Source: Beijerinckiaceae bacterium (GTDB taxonomy: Bacteria > Pseudomonadota > Alphaproteobacteria > Rhizobiales > Beijerinckiaceae). Taken from it: a stretch of DNA of 64,000 bases. The notes below the pieces were generated by a model. The model was not told the DNA's origin. It ran no database searches and worked only from the letters and a program-made list of their open reading frames with translations. Positions within the stretch are counted from its first letter, which is position 1. Each line of letters begins with the position of its first letter. The position numbers and the translations under genes were made by a program. Shown in pieces: positions 53,955 through 62,973 of the stretch. The stretch spans positions 558,001-622,000 of the forward strand of contig JAPZTO010000003.1 of assembly GCA_027532775.1 (NCBI GenBank), given 5' to 3'.

Positions 53955-55136
53955 ATGCCGCCCCCGATTCCCATGCCCGGCCAGCGCGATGTCCGCCTCG
54001 ATTTCTTCCGGGGGCTGGCGATGTTCATCATCTTCATCGCCCATATGCCCGGCAATTCGTGGTTCCTGTTCATTCCCGCGCGGTTCGGCTTTTCCTCGGC
54101 CGGCGAGCTTTTCGTCTTCTGCTCCGGCCTCGCCTCGGCCTATGCATTCGGGCGGGTTTTCGAGCGCAAGGGCGCGCTCGCCGGGCTCCAGCGTGTCGCC
54201 TTCCGGATCTGGCAGGTTTACTGGGCGCATATCGGGCTGGCGCTGGTCATGATCACGCTCAGCCTTGCCGCGGCACGGCTGACCGGCATCGACTATGCCC
54301 GCCAGCTCGGGCTGGACTGGTTTCTTTCCCAGCCCGCCGATGGCCTGCTGGGTCTCGTTTCGCTCGGCTTCACGCCGGCCTTTCTCGACATCCTGCCGAT
54401 GTATCTCGTGCTGCTGGCGATGCTGCCGGCCATGGCGCTGCTCGGGCGCCTCTCGCCCTGGCTGCCGCTTGCGCTGATGGCCGGCCTCTGGCTGCTGGTG
54501 CAGGCGACCGGCCTCAACCTGCCAGGCGGGCAATCCCCCGGCATGGTCTGGTTCTTCAACCCTTTCGCCTGGCAGGCCGTGTTCTTCACCGGTTTCGCCT
54601 TCGGAATGGGCTGGCTCAGGGCGCCCGCCCTCGAACGGGGTTGGCTGTTCCGGCTTTGCCTTGCTTTCCTGATCCTCTCCGTTCCGGTGAATTTCTGGGC
54701 TTTCACGGAAAATGTCGCCGTGCTCGGCGCGATCCATGATGCGCTGGTGCCGCCGGACGGGAAAACCAATCTCGTCCTGCCGCTCTACCTCCATTTCCTC
54801 GCCAGTGCCTATGTCGCGCTGGTGCTGGTCGAGCCCCTGCGCGACCGCCTCCACCGCGCTGCGCCGATCGTGCTGGTCGGGCAGCAGGCGCTGGCGACCT
54901 TCATGGCCGGCATCGTGCTGGCCTGGCTCGGCGGCATGGTGCTGGACGCGACCGGGCGGGGCGCGCTGCCAATGGCTGTTGTCAATCTCGTCGGTTTCGC
55001 GGGGCTTGTCGCGGTGGCGGCTCTGGCCCGTCGCTACAAGGGTGGCGACGGGAAAGCCACGCGGCAGCCAGCGGAGCCGTCGCGCGACGCCGCCCGGCCT
55101 GTGCCGCCTGCCGCCTATCCCCATCCGGCGGAATAA
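53955..55136 (+). CDS. OpgC-domain membrane acyltransferase-like protein
   Basis: A 393-residue protein with about ten membrane helices. The N-terminal RDVRLDFFRGLAMFIIFIAH and the FSSAGELFVFCSGLASAYAFG segment are the OpgC signatures. OpgC adds succinyl groups to osmoregulated periplasmic glucans. The last 40 residues are hydrophilic and Pro-rich. It begins one base after the stop of the ThDP-enzyme gene, so the two share a transcript, although a functional link is not apparent. No opgG/opgH genes are near. Confidence 0.85.
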   Translation: MPPPIPMPGQRDVRLDFFRGLAMFIIFIAHMPGNSWFLFIPARFGFSSAGELFVFCSGLASAYAFGRVFERKGALAGLQRVAFRIWQVYWAHIGLALVMITLSLAAARLTGIDYARQLGLDWFLSQPADGLLGLVSLGFTPAFLDILPMYLVLLAMLPAMALLGRLSPWLPLALMAGLWLLVQATGLNLPGGQSPGMVWFFNPFAWQAVFFTGFAFGMGWLRAPALERGWLFRLCLAFLILSVPVNFWAFTENVAVLGAIHDALVPPDGKTNLVLPLYLHFLASAYVALVLVEPLRDRLHRAAPIVLVGQQALATFMAGIVLAWLGGMVLDATGRGALPMAVVNLVGFAGLVAVAALARRYKGGDGKATRQPAEPSRDAARPVPPAAYPHPAE

Positions 55137-55139
55137 CGC

Positions 55140-56306
55140 TCATTCCAGCCGGAAGAGCGGCCGCAGATACGTGCCGACGATATTGCCGGCAAAGGCAAAG
55201 ACGAGCCAGACCCAGCCATGCAGGCTGCCGGAGGCGATGCCGGAGAAGAACGCCCCGATGTTGCAGCCGGTGCCCAGCCGGGCGCCAATGCCGAGCAGCA
55301 ATCCGCCGATCACGGCTGCTGCCAGCGACCGCGCGGGAATGGCGAGAACGGGCCGGAACTTGCCGGCGAGCATCGCGGCAACCATCGCCCCGAGGATGAG
55401 GCCGAAATCCATGACCGAAACCGGATCGGCAAAGACCGAGGCCTGCAGGGCAGCTTCCTGCCCCTGCCAGTAGGGCCAGCTTGCCGGTACGAACCCGATC
55501 AGCCCTGCCAGCTTCGAACCCCAGAGCGCGAAGGCGCTGGTGATGCCCCAGGGCCAGCCCCATGTGAACAGCACCAGGATGTTGACCAGCGCGAGCGCGA
55601 GCGCGCCGGCGACAAGCGACCACGGGCCGGTCAGCCATTGCGTTGCCGGAGCGGTGATCTGGGCTGCCGTGCCATGTCGCGCCATTTCGACCCGACGAAC
55701 CAACAGGTACAGGCTTGCCAGCATGGCGAGCACCAGCACAAGGCCGGGCAGGGGGCCGAAGGTGCCGATGACGGAAACGGGCGGCAGGGCCGGCCAGGCC
55801 ATCCAGCTGCCGGAATAGGCCGTTGCCAGCGTGCTGCCGAGGATGAAGAAGGCAAGCGTGATGACCATCCGGGTCGAGCCGCCGCCAATGGTGAAGAGCG
55901 TGCCCGAGCCGCAGCCGCCGCCGAGTTGCATGCCGATGCCGAAGAGGAACGCGCCGGTGACCAGCGCCAGCCCGATCGGGAAGACGAAGCCACCGACCGG
56001 CCGCCCGAACGCCGTGCCGGCACCGATCAGCGGGAAGAAGACGAGGCAGGTCACGGCCAGCATCACCAGTTGCGCACGCAGGCCCGCGCTCTGCCGCTGG
56101 AGGATGAAGCGGCGCCAGGCGGCGGTGAAGCCGAAGCTGGCGTGATAGAGCGCGAGGCCCGCGAACACGCCGATCATGCCCATGGCGACGACAGTGCCGC
56201 CGCCCTGCAAGGCCGCGAGGGTGACGAGCAGGGCGAGCGGCAGGGCGACAGGAAGCGCCTGCCGGGCATGCCTGCCAGTTGGCAAGGCGAAAGCGGATGA
56301 GGCCAT
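55140..56306 (-). CDS. YeeE/YedE-family sulfur-compound transporter
   Basis: A 388-residue membrane protein of PF04143 with two related halves. Each half carries a Cys motif: GMQLGGGCGSGTLFTIGGG and GIGARLGTGCNIGAFFSG. In the thiosulfate importer TsuA (YeeE) such cysteines line the path. The ATG at 56306 (MASSAFALPTG) is preceded by CGGAG; the longer frame includes a duplicated leader. A TusA-like gene is found 1.6 kb away, recalling the yeeE-yeeD pair. It may import thiosulfate or move sulfite; its neighbours suggest sulfur use. Confidence 0.85.
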   Translation of the reverse strand: MASSAFALPTGRHARQALPVALPLALLVTLAALQGGGTVVAMGMIGVFAGLALYHASFGFTAAWRRFILQRQSAGLRAQLVMLAVTCLVFFPLIGAGTAFGRPVGGFVFPIGLALVTGAFLFGIGMQLGGGCGSGTLFTIGGGSTRMVITLAFFILGSTLATAYSGSWMAWPALPPVSVIGTFGPLPGLVLVLAMLASLYLLVRRVEMARHGTAAQITAPATQWLTGPWSLVAGALALALVNILVLFTWGWPWGITSAFALWGSKLAGLIGFVPASWPYWQGQEAALQASVFADPVSVMDFGLILGAMVAAMLAGKFRPVLAIPARSLAAAVIGGLLLGIGARLGTGCNIGAFFSGIASGSLHGWVWLVFAFAGNIVGTYLRPLFRLE

Positions 56307-56312
56307 GAGATG

Positions 56313-56347
56313 CTCCGTTTTGTTCTCTTTAGCCTCCGTTTTGTTCT
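56313..56347 (-). repeat. duplicated leader containing the ribosome site
   Basis: On the minus strand the 14-mer AGAACAAAACGGAG occurs twice, at 56347-56334 and 56326-56313, 21 bases apart. The second copy supplies CGGAG before the YeeE start; the first would be a decoy or an upstream initiation site. Confidence 0.8.
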
Positions 56348-56488
56348 TTGAGAAGGATTTGTGCGTGTATTTCCATGGTTTCACAAAGCCTTGATCCAGC
56401 CGCGAGCGCTTGTGTGAAGCTTGCTGACAAGCAGGCAGGCATGGTGTCCGGGCGGGGGCAGGCGCCCTACGGATCCGGGGAGAATGCG

Positions 56489-57865
56489 ATGCCCGCCATC
56501 AGGCAGATCGAAACGCGCGGCCAAAGCCAGAGCCACGAAAGGGCGGTCACTGAGGCTTTCCTTGCCCATGGCCGCGAAACGCCCGTGCTGCTCCAGGCCT
56601 GGCTGGATGCCGAACCCGCGTCATGGCGGGCCCATGCCACCAAGGCGATGATGGTGACGCTGCTGGCGAAGCGCGAGTTGCGGGCCCCGGCTCAGGAAGT
56701 CTCGGCCCGGGCGGTGGACTTGCTGCCGCCCTGCCCTTCGTCCGGCGAGCGGGCTTTCGTCGAGGCCGCCTCCGCTGCGGCGCATGGCGCCTGGTGGGCC
56801 GCGATCGACCAGCTTGAGGCCGTGATCCGCGAGAATCCGGCGGATACGCTGGCGATCAAGCTTTCGCATGCCTTCCGGTTCATGCTCGGTGACAAGGCAG
56901 GCCTGCTGCGCTCGATCGAACGGGCCTTCCGGGCGCTTCCGGCCGATCATCCCGATTACGGTTTCATGCTGGGCTGCCATGCCTTCGCGCTGGAGGAGAA
57001 CGGCCACTACGCCGCCGCCGAACGGGTGGGCCGGCGGGCCGTGGCGATGGAGGCGCGCGATGCCTGGGGGCTTCATGCCGTCAGCCATGTCCACGAAATG
57101 ACGGGGCGTGCCGAGGACGGGATCCGCTGGATCGAGGGGCGGGATCATGTTTTCGGGGCCTGCAACAATTTCGGCTGCCATCTCTTCTGGCATCTGGCGT
57201 TGTTCAAGCTGGAAAAGGGGCATGTCGGGGATGTCCTTGCCCTTTATGACGAGAAGATCCGCGCCGAGAAGACGGATGATTTCCGCGATATTGCCAATGC
57301 CGCCTCGCTGCTGAGCCGGCTCGGCCTCGAAGGCATCGACGTCGGATCGCGCTGGGAGGAACTGGCCGACAAGGCCGAGGCGCGCCTCGAGGATCGGTCG
57401 CTGGTTTTCGCGGATCTGCATTACTTGCTCGCTCTGCTTGGTGCGGGGCGGCAGGAGGCTGCTTCCCGGCTGGCGGAATCACTCGCCGGCGCGGTGCCGG
57501 CTCATGCCTCGCAGGGTCTTGCCGCCCGGCGTGCAGGGCGCCTTGTCGCCCGGGGATTGATGGCGTTCCAGAACGGCCGGCCGGGCGAGGCGCTTGACCA
57601 GTTGCTGCCCGCCCGTGCCAGCCTCGTGCTGATCGGCGGCAGCGACGCCCAGCGCGACGTGTTCGAGCAGGTGCTGATCGAGAGCGCACTCCGCTCGGGC
57701 GAGAGCCGGATCGCCCGGTCGATCCTGTCGAGGCGGCTTGCCGAACGCGGCGGGCATAACCGCTTCGCCAGCGAAAGGCTTGGCCGGCTGATGCAGGCCG
57801 AGGCGCGCCCGCGTGGCATCATGGCGGTTGCGGCGGCTTTGGCCTTCGCCCAGCCGGCGCATTGA
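56489..57865 (+). CDS. TTC38-like tetratricopeptide protein
   Basis: A 458-residue, almost wholly helical protein with repeat character (for example AAIDQLEAVIRENPADTLAI, GFMLGCHAFALEENGHYAAA, AWGLHAVSHVHEMTGRAEDG). The motif pattern around HAVSHVHEM and NNFGCHLFWHLALF resembles tetratricopeptide repeat protein 38, a conserved family without known activity. The ATG at 56489 has GGGGAG six bases upstream. It is divergent from the YeeE gene and convergent with the TusA gene. There is no signal peptide, so it is cytoplasmic. Confidence 0.75.
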   Translation: MPAIRQIETRGQSQSHERAVTEAFLAHGRETPVLLQAWLDAEPASWRAHATKAMMVTLLAKRELRAPAQEVSARAVDLLPPCPSSGERAFVEAASAAAHGAWWAAIDQLEAVIRENPADTLAIKLSHAFRFMLGDKAGLLRSIERAFRALPADHPDYGFMLGCHAFALEENGHYAAAERVGRRAVAMEARDAWGLHAVSHVHEMTGRAEDGIRWIEGRDHVFGACNNFGCHLFWHLALFKLEKGHVGDVLALYDEKIRAEKTDDFRDIANAASLLSRLGLEGIDVGSRWEELADKAEARLEDRSLVFADLHYLLALLGAGRQEAASRLAESLAGAVPAHASQGLAARRAGRLVARGLMAFQNGRPGEALDQLLPARASLVLIGGSDAQRDVFEQVLIESALRSGESRIARSILSRRLAERGGHNRFASERLGRLMQAEARPRGIMAVAAALAFAQPAH

Positions 57866-57874
57866 GCGCGCGGT

Positions 57875-58099
57875 TCAGGCTTTCTCGATCTCGAAGACGA
57901 GGCGATCCGGTTCGCGCCGGCTCGAGACCAGCCGGTCGCCGGTTTCGCGGATGAGGTTGGGGATATCGATCTCGGCCAGCGGGTCGTTGGCCGTCACGAC
58001 AAGGCGGGTGCCCGACGGAAGTCCTTTCAGCGCCTTGCGCGTCTTCAATGCCGGCAGGGGGCATTTCAGCCCCATCAGGTCGAGTGTTGTTCCGCCCAC
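57875..58099 (-). CDS. TusA-family sulfur carrier protein
   Basis: A 74-residue protein. LDLMGLKCPLPALKTRKAL carries the CPxP motif, whose Cys takes persulfide sulfur; the remainder (GTRLVVTANDPLAEIDIPNL) is the SirA/TusA fold. The start is GTG. TusA passes sulfur to tRNA thiolation or to sulfur oxidation, and the YeeD relatives work with YeeE. It is separated from the YeeE gene only by the TTC38-like gene, which is consistent with a shared sulfur function. Confidence 0.88.
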   Translation of the reverse strand: MGGTTLDLMGLKCPLPALKTRKALKGLPSGTRLVVTANDPLAEIDIPNLIRETGDRLVSSRREPDRLVFEIEKA

Positions 58100-58162
58100 G
58101 CGATGGCCCCCTGTGGCAAGTTGGATCTTCCCGTTCCGAAACCCCTTCGCATATGTTGAGGC

Positions 58163-59449
58163 ATGTCGTCGACGTCGAGAGGCCTCGCCTCGTTTTTCCT
58201 GCTGATCGCCGCCGCCCTAGCCGGCGGGGCGGCGCCTGCCGGGGCGGCGGATCTCCGTGGCCATGGCGGCCCGGTTCGCGCCATCGCCATGGGCGCAGGG
58301 GATGTCGTTACCGGCAGTTTCGACACGACAATCATCCGGTGGGACCTTGCCACCGGGCGGGCGCTGCTGGTGCATCGCTTTCATGACGGGGCGGTGAATG
58401 CCGTCCTGCGGCTGCCGGATGGCGGCTTTGTAACTGCTGGTGAGGATCGCCGGATCGCGCTCTGGCGCGTGGGAGAAAGCCAGCCATACCGGGTTCTTGA
58501 AGGCCATGCCGGGCCGGTTGCCGGTCTTGCGCTGGCGCCGGACGGGCAGATTCTCGCCTCTGCCAGCTGGGATGGCACCGTGCGGCTCTGGCCGCTGGGC
58601 GGCGGTGAGCCGCAGGTGATCGAAGGGCATCGCGGGCCGGTCAATGCTGTCGCTTTCCTGCCCGACCGAGCGCTGGTGACCGCCGGTTATGACGGGCTGG
58701 TGCGCATCCTCCGGCCGGGCGGCAGCCCGCTGCAGGTGGAGATCGGCCTGCCGGTGAACACACTCGCCATTCTCGGCGGCGAAATCCTGGCTGCGGGCGC
58801 GGACGGGCAGTTGCGCTTCATCGATCCGGTCAACGGCGCCTTCGAGGCCATGCCTGTCGTCGAGGTGCCGATCGTTGCGCTTGCGGTCGAGCCGAGGGCG
58901 GATCTCGTGGCCGTTGCCGGGTTCCGCGGCGCGCTGGTGATGATCGAGCGTGGCCCACGCAAGGTGTTCCGGCGGATGGCAGGGCCGGCCTTCCCGCTCT
59001 GGTCGCTGGCCTTCTCGGCCGACGGGCGGGAAATCCTCACGGGCGGTGCCGACCGGCTCGTCCGACGCTGGCTCGTCGCGACGGGCGAGCCGGTCAATCC
59101 GGTCCTGGCCGACCAGACCGATGCCCTCGTCCAGCGCTTTGCCCAGCATCGCGGGGCGGAGGTCTTCAAGGCCTGCATTGCCTGCCACACGCTGACGCCG
59201 GATGACGGCAACCGCGCCGGGCCGACCTTGCACGGCGTGATGGGGCGGCGGATCGGCACGGCATCGGGCTATGCCTATTCGCCGGCACTGACCGCGATGG
59301 ACATCGTCTGGAGCCGCGAGACAATTGCCAAGCTCTTCAGCCTCGGGCCGATGGCCTATACCCCGGGCACGAAGATGCCGGAGCAGCAGGTGCGTGACCC
59401 TGCCGATCTGGAAGCTTTGGTCGACTTCCTCGACAAGGCTACGCGCTGA
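58163..59449 (+). CDS. WD40-repeat/cytochrome c fusion protein
   Basis: A 428-residue exported protein. A signal peptide ends near APAGAADLRG. About seven WD40-type repeats follow up to residue ~320 (GHGGPVRAIAMGAGDVVTGS, GHAGPVAGLALAPDGQILAS, GHRGPVNAVAFLPDRALVTA), forming a likely beta-propeller. The C-terminal 110 residues are a class I cytochrome c: CIACH near 340, then GPTLHGVMGRRIG, and the axial Met in PGTKMPEQ. A periplasmic electron carrier with a protein- or ligand-docking propeller is implied. Converges with the 4Fe-4S gene, and the two stops are three bases apart. Confidence 0.88.
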   Translation: MSSTSRGLASFFLLIAAALAGGAAPAGAADLRGHGGPVRAIAMGAGDVVTGSFDTTIIRWDLATGRALLVHRFHDGAVNAVLRLPDGGFVTAGEDRRIALWRVGESQPYRVLEGHAGPVAGLALAPDGQILASASWDGTVRLWPLGGGEPQVIEGHRGPVNAVAFLPDRALVTAGYDGLVRILRPGGSPLQVEIGLPVNTLAILGGEILAAGADGQLRFIDPVNGAFEAMPVVEVPIVALAVEPRADLVAVAGFRGALVMIERGPRKVFRRMAGPAFPLWSLAFSADGREILTGGADRLVRRWLVATGEPVNPVLADQTDALVQRFAQHRGAEVFKACIACHTLTPDDGNRAGPTLHGVMGRRIGTASGYAYSPALTAMDIVWSRETIAKLFSLGPMAYTPGTKMPEQQVRDPADLEALVDFLDKATR

Positions 59450-59452
59450 CGA

Positions 59453-61519
59453 TCAGCTCTTGTCGGTATCCTCGGGATGGGCCCGGAAGTAATCCTCGGT
59501 TGTCCGGACCCGCGGGCGCTCGGGCCCTGCATAGGGGTCAAAGCCCTGCAACGTGGCGGTCTCGATGCGGCAATCGTCGCAATAGCCGATCAGCTTGAGA
59601 CGGTCGGCATTCGGGCCTGAGAACATCCAGTGCTTGCCGCCGAGTTTGGTCTTGATCTTCTCGATGGTCGAGCGCGTGCCGAAGAGTTTGCCGCATTTAT
59701 CGCAGGGATAGGGCTCTTCCTGCTTCAGCGAGACCGGGCCGGCATTGATCCGCGTGAAATCGAGCTGCGGAACGAGGGTGATGACCTTTTCCGGGCAGGT
59801 GGCCTGGCAGAGACCGCATTGCACGCAGAGATCCTCCTGGAAGCGCAATTCCGGCCTGTCCGGATTGGCGCTCAGCGCATCGACCGGGCAGGTCGAGACG
59901 CAGGAGAGGCAGAGCGTGCAGCCCTCGGCATCGACCTCGACCTTGCCGAAGCCGGCGCCCTTCGCCAGCGGCACGACGGCCGGCCGCTCCGGAGCAACGG
60001 CGTGCCATTCGCGCAGGGCGAGCATGGTCAGCGGGCGCTTCGCCCCAAGAGGCAGGAAGCTGGCCTTGCCCGCCTTGCTGCCGGCTGGCAGGGCGCGGAG
60101 GCCAGCCAGCAGGGCGTCGGGATCGTCAGTGCCGATCACCGCGAAGGCTTCCGGCGCATGGCCGAGCGCGGGAAGCAGGGCCGACAGCGTCTCGCCGAGC
60201 CGGACCAGCGGGGTGATGTCGTGCCTCGGTTTCGCACGCGTCAGCACCGCGATGGCGGTGACGCCATAGGCGAAGCTGCCGGCGACTTCCGCCAGATCGA
60301 GCTGCGTCACCTCGTTGAGCGCGACGGGAATGACCCGGGCAGGCAGGCCATCGCCGAACCGGGCAAGGGCGTCGATCATCGGTTCGCCCTGTTCGGCATC
60401 ATGGAACAGCAGGACCGCATCGCGGCCGCCGGCCTGGTCATAGGCGCGGAGCATGGTCCGCACCTTCTTCAGCACATAGTCCGTTGCCGGCAGCGCATAG
60501 CTCGCCGCGCCGGTCGGGCAGACAGAGGCACAACCGCCGCAGCCGGCACAGATCTGCGGATCGATCGCCACATGGTCGCCGGCCGGGCTGATGGCACCGG
60601 TCGGGCAGATATCGAGGCAGCGCGTGCAGCCGGTGATGGTCGAGCGCGAATGGGCGCAGAGGCCGGAATCGAACGTGATGTATTTCGGCTTGTCGAAGGT
60701 TCCGACGAGATCGCGGGCGCGGCTGACCAGCTTGTCGAGGGAAGCCGGATCGCGCGGGTCGGCGCGGAGATAGCCGTCGCGCAGGTCGTCGGCCGAGAAG
60801 AGCGGCCGGTCGCCGGTGACGTCGATGATGAGGTCGCAGGTCGAGCGGGCCTGGTCGCGCGGATCACCGAAAGCCAGCGCGGCGCGGGAGGAGGCCAGCG
60901 ACAATGCGAAATCGTCGACGACCAGCTGGAAGGCGCCGAGATACCCGCCGGCTTGACGGATGCGGCCCTTGGCGATCGGGAATTCCCGCTTCGCTGGCGG
61001 CGGAACGTCCTTCGGATCGCGCAGGATGACCGTGACGTCGAGCGTGTCGGCAAGGCGGGCGGCGACGTCGATCGCGGTTGAATCGGTTCCATAGACCAGC
61101 GTGACGCCCCGGCTTTCGAGCGTGACGAAAGGCAGGGCGGGCGGCTCGAGCAGGGCGCCGGCCAGCAAAGCCGCCATTTTCGGCCCGGCGGCCGTGCCCT
61201 CGGTCGACCAGCCGCCGGCATTGCGGATATCGAGATAGGTCTGGCTGCCCGCATAGCCGGCATCCTCGAGTACGCCACGAAGGGTCGCCTCTTCCTGTCG
61301 GCAGGCAAGCACCAGCGATCGGGCCCCGCCGGCCAGCCGGGCGAGCCGGTCCTGTTCAGCGCCGCAGAGATGCGAGCAGGCCGCGATTGTCCCCTCGGCG
61401 ACGCCGAGGCCGGCAGCCATGGCGGCGATATCGGGCGTGAAGGTCTTTTCGCAGGAGCAGACGACGATCTGCGGCGTCTTGCCGTCCGAGAGCGTGCCTT
61501 CGGGTGCGCTGGGGGGCAT
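59453..61519 (-). CDS. multi-cluster 4Fe-4S ferredoxin-type protein
   Basis: A 688-residue soluble iron-sulfur protein. N-terminal CSCEKTF and CSHLCG cysteines resemble the start of HdrA-like proteins. Two ferredoxin blocks lie mid-protein (CTRCLDICPTGAI and CAGCGGCASVCPTG) and two towards the end (CTLCLSCVSTCPVDAL and CVQCGLCQATCPEKVI), so at least four 4Fe-4S clusters are expected. A CDKCGK and a CDDC pair near the C-terminus add a possible zinc site. The ATG at 61519 (MPPSAPEGTL) is chosen because the frame beyond it enters the divergent promoter. No flavin motif was clear. The electron partner is unknown; the adjacent cytochrome c is a candidate. Confidence 0.85.
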   Translation of the reverse strand: MPPSAPEGTLSDGKTPQIVVCSCEKTFTPDIAAMAAGLGVAEGTIAACSHLCGAEQDRLARLAGGARSLVLACRQEEATLRGVLEDAGYAGSQTYLDIRNAGGWSTEGTAAGPKMAALLAGALLEPPALPFVTLESRGVTLVYGTDSTAIDVAARLADTLDVTVILRDPKDVPPPAKREFPIAKGRIRQAGGYLGAFQLVVDDFALSLASSRAALAFGDPRDQARSTCDLIIDVTGDRPLFSADDLRDGYLRADPRDPASLDKLVSRARDLVGTFDKPKYITFDSGLCAHSRSTITGCTRCLDICPTGAISPAGDHVAIDPQICAGCGGCASVCPTGAASYALPATDYVLKKVRTMLRAYDQAGGRDAVLLFHDAEQGEPMIDALARFGDGLPARVIPVALNEVTQLDLAEVAGSFAYGVTAIAVLTRAKPRHDITPLVRLGETLSALLPALGHAPEAFAVIGTDDPDALLAGLRALPAGSKAGKASFLPLGAKRPLTMLALREWHAVAPERPAVVPLAKGAGFGKVEVDAEGCTLCLSCVSTCPVDALSANPDRPELRFQEDLCVQCGLCQATCPEKVITLVPQLDFTRINAGPVSLKQEEPYPCDKCGKLFGTRSTIEKIKTKLGGKHWMFSGPNADRLKLIGYCDDCRIETATLQGFDPYAGPERPRVRTTEDYFRAHPEDTDKS

Positions 61520-61682
61520 GCGATGCCGGCTCCTCTCCGGTCGGGTGTCTCGAACACCCGCTCTTGTCTTTTTTGGAATGTCTTCAAATAAGAATGTCTC
61601 GCCGGAAGCAAGGGGAGATCTTCGGGTCGCCTCCAATCCCCGGCGGGCCCTCCGGAACAACAACGGCCTCGAAAGCTGGACC
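61520..61682. promoter_or_regulatory. divergent promoter region, 4Fe-4S gene and ligase-like gene
   Basis: A 163-base gap between divergent genes. TCTTTTTTGGAATGTCTTCAAATAAGAATG is its AT-rich core and probably carries the promoters. No defined operator was seen. Confidence 0.4.
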
Positions 61683-62426
61683 ATGGACGATATCGCGCGG
61701 TTTCCACCCCTGATTTCCCCGATCCGCCTTCGCGAACGCGAAGATGCGTTTCAGGCTGCTGTCGCTGGCGCGCAGGCGACGGGCGACGCCCATCGCGGGG
61801 CGGGGAGCCTTTATTATGTCGGCCGTTTCGAACTTATCGAGTTTGCGCTCGTGCTGGAGCCCGAAGAGCCATTGTGGCTTGCACGGAAAATCTTCTTTGC
61901 CGGAATGAATGCCCTGGCCGAGGCGCTCTCGGTGCTCTCGCCGCCGGAAAAGCCGATCACGATCCGCTATCCCGGCTCGCTGTATTTCGACGGGGCGCTG
62001 GTCGGCGGGGGGCGGCTCGGCCATCCGCCCGGTGCTGAGGAACAGGTGACGCCGGACTGGCTGGTCTTCGGTGCGATGGTGCGGGCCGGGGGCGTGCGCG
62101 AACTCGGGGTCGGCCTCGCCCCCGAGATCACGACGCTGGACGACGAGGGGTTCGAGGCGTGGAACCCGCCGGAATTCGCCGCCTCGTTCTCGCGGCATTT
62201 TCTCGTCGAGGTCGATTCCTGGCAGGAGCGCGGTTTTTCCGGGATCGGGCCGCGCTACCTCTCCTTCCTCGAGAAGGACGAGGCGAAGAGCCGCCGGGGG
62301 ATCGACGAGAACGGCGACCTCATGATCCAGGGTGCCGGCGGCGAGGCGAAAGCGCGGGAGAAGCTCGTTCCGGCGCTGGCGCGGCCGGACTGGTTCGACC
62401 CGCTGCTCAACGAACCGCGGGGCTGA
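61683..62426 (+). CDS. biotin/lipoate protein ligase-like protein
   Basis: A 247-residue protein whose central part resembles the biotin/lipoate A/B ligase fold (GSLYYVGRFELIEFALVLEP, ITIRYPGSLYFDGALVGGG, DWLVFGAMVRAGG), with an extra C-terminal domain (LSFLEKDEAKSRRGIDENGD). Such proteins are annotated as biotin/lipoate ligase family members without proven substrate. It starts a three-gene run with one-base spacing to the next gene, which suggests joint action on a cofactor-bearing protein. Start ATG at 61683 (MDDIARFPPL). Confidence 0.7.
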   Translation: MDDIARFPPLISPIRLREREDAFQAAVAGAQATGDAHRGAGSLYYVGRFELIEFALVLEPEEPLWLARKIFFAGMNALAEALSVLSPPEKPITIRYPGSLYFDGALVGGGRLGHPPGAEEQVTPDWLVFGAMVRAGGVRELGVGLAPEITTLDDEGFEAWNPPEFAASFSRHFLVEVDSWQERGFSGIGPRYLSFLEKDEAKSRRGIDENGDLMIQGAGGEAKAREKLVPALARPDWFDPLLNEPRG

Positions 62427-62427
62427 C

Positions 62428-62973
62428 ATGCCGAAACTCCTGCGCACGATCCGCCTTGATCCTTCCGATGCCTTCGTGTTCACGCGGGCGGCCGAGCCCG
62501 GCGAATGGGCGGTGCCGGGCACGTTCCTGTTCTGGGAGCAGCCGGTCGACGGGCTGCTCGGCAAGGAGCGCGCGGCGTTCCGCTCCGGTCTGCTCGGCGC
62601 GAAGAGCTTCGGCTGGTCCACTTTGGCGACGATCGTCGAGGCCACTGATCTCGAACGGGCGCTGCTCGTCCGCCAGTTGGCCGAGCAACTCGTCGCGCGA
62701 TGCGGCGCGCCCGATCTCGCGGCGGCCCTGCCGGCGGCAGAGAGCGAGGTCGCCTATGCCGAGGAACTGGCGGCACCCGGGCCCGGCGTGCTTGTGGCGA
62801 TCCACCGGGTGGTCGAGAATGGCGAGATCGTCGAACGGTTCCGGACCTTGCTGCCGGGGACGGATGAACGCCATTCGCGGGCCTTCAGCTTCATGGAGGT
62901 TCCCGACGAGGCGCCCGACGAGCAACTCGACCTTGCCGGCATGGCCGGTTTGAAGGGAACGGACAGGACATGA
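62428..62973 (+). CDS. conserved protein of unknown function (DUF6505-like)
   Basis: A 181-residue cytoplasmic protein that I place, from memory, in the DUF6505 group of Rhizobiales. It has no signal, membrane segment or metal motif. LRTIRLDPSDAFVFTRAAEP and GTFLFWEQPVDGLLGKERAA are the recognisable segments. It begins one base after the ligase-like gene and ends overlapping the next by four bases or fewer, so the three are translated together. Confidence 0.65.
   Translation: MPKLLRTIRLDPSDAFVFTRAAEPGEWAVPGTFLFWEQPVDGLLGKERAAFRSGLLGAKSFGWSTLATIVEATDLERALLVRQLAEQLVARCGAPDLAAALPAAESEVAYAEELAAPGPGVLVAIHRVVENGEIVERFRTLLPGTDERHSRAFSFMEVPDEAPDEQLDLAGMAGLKGTDRT

Noticed and set aside
58163-59449. 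Sulfite dehydrogenase cytochrome subunit (SorB) for the sulfite released by SuyAB
   Set aside because: The chain is mainly a WD40 propeller, and no SorA-type molybdoenzyme is present in the window.
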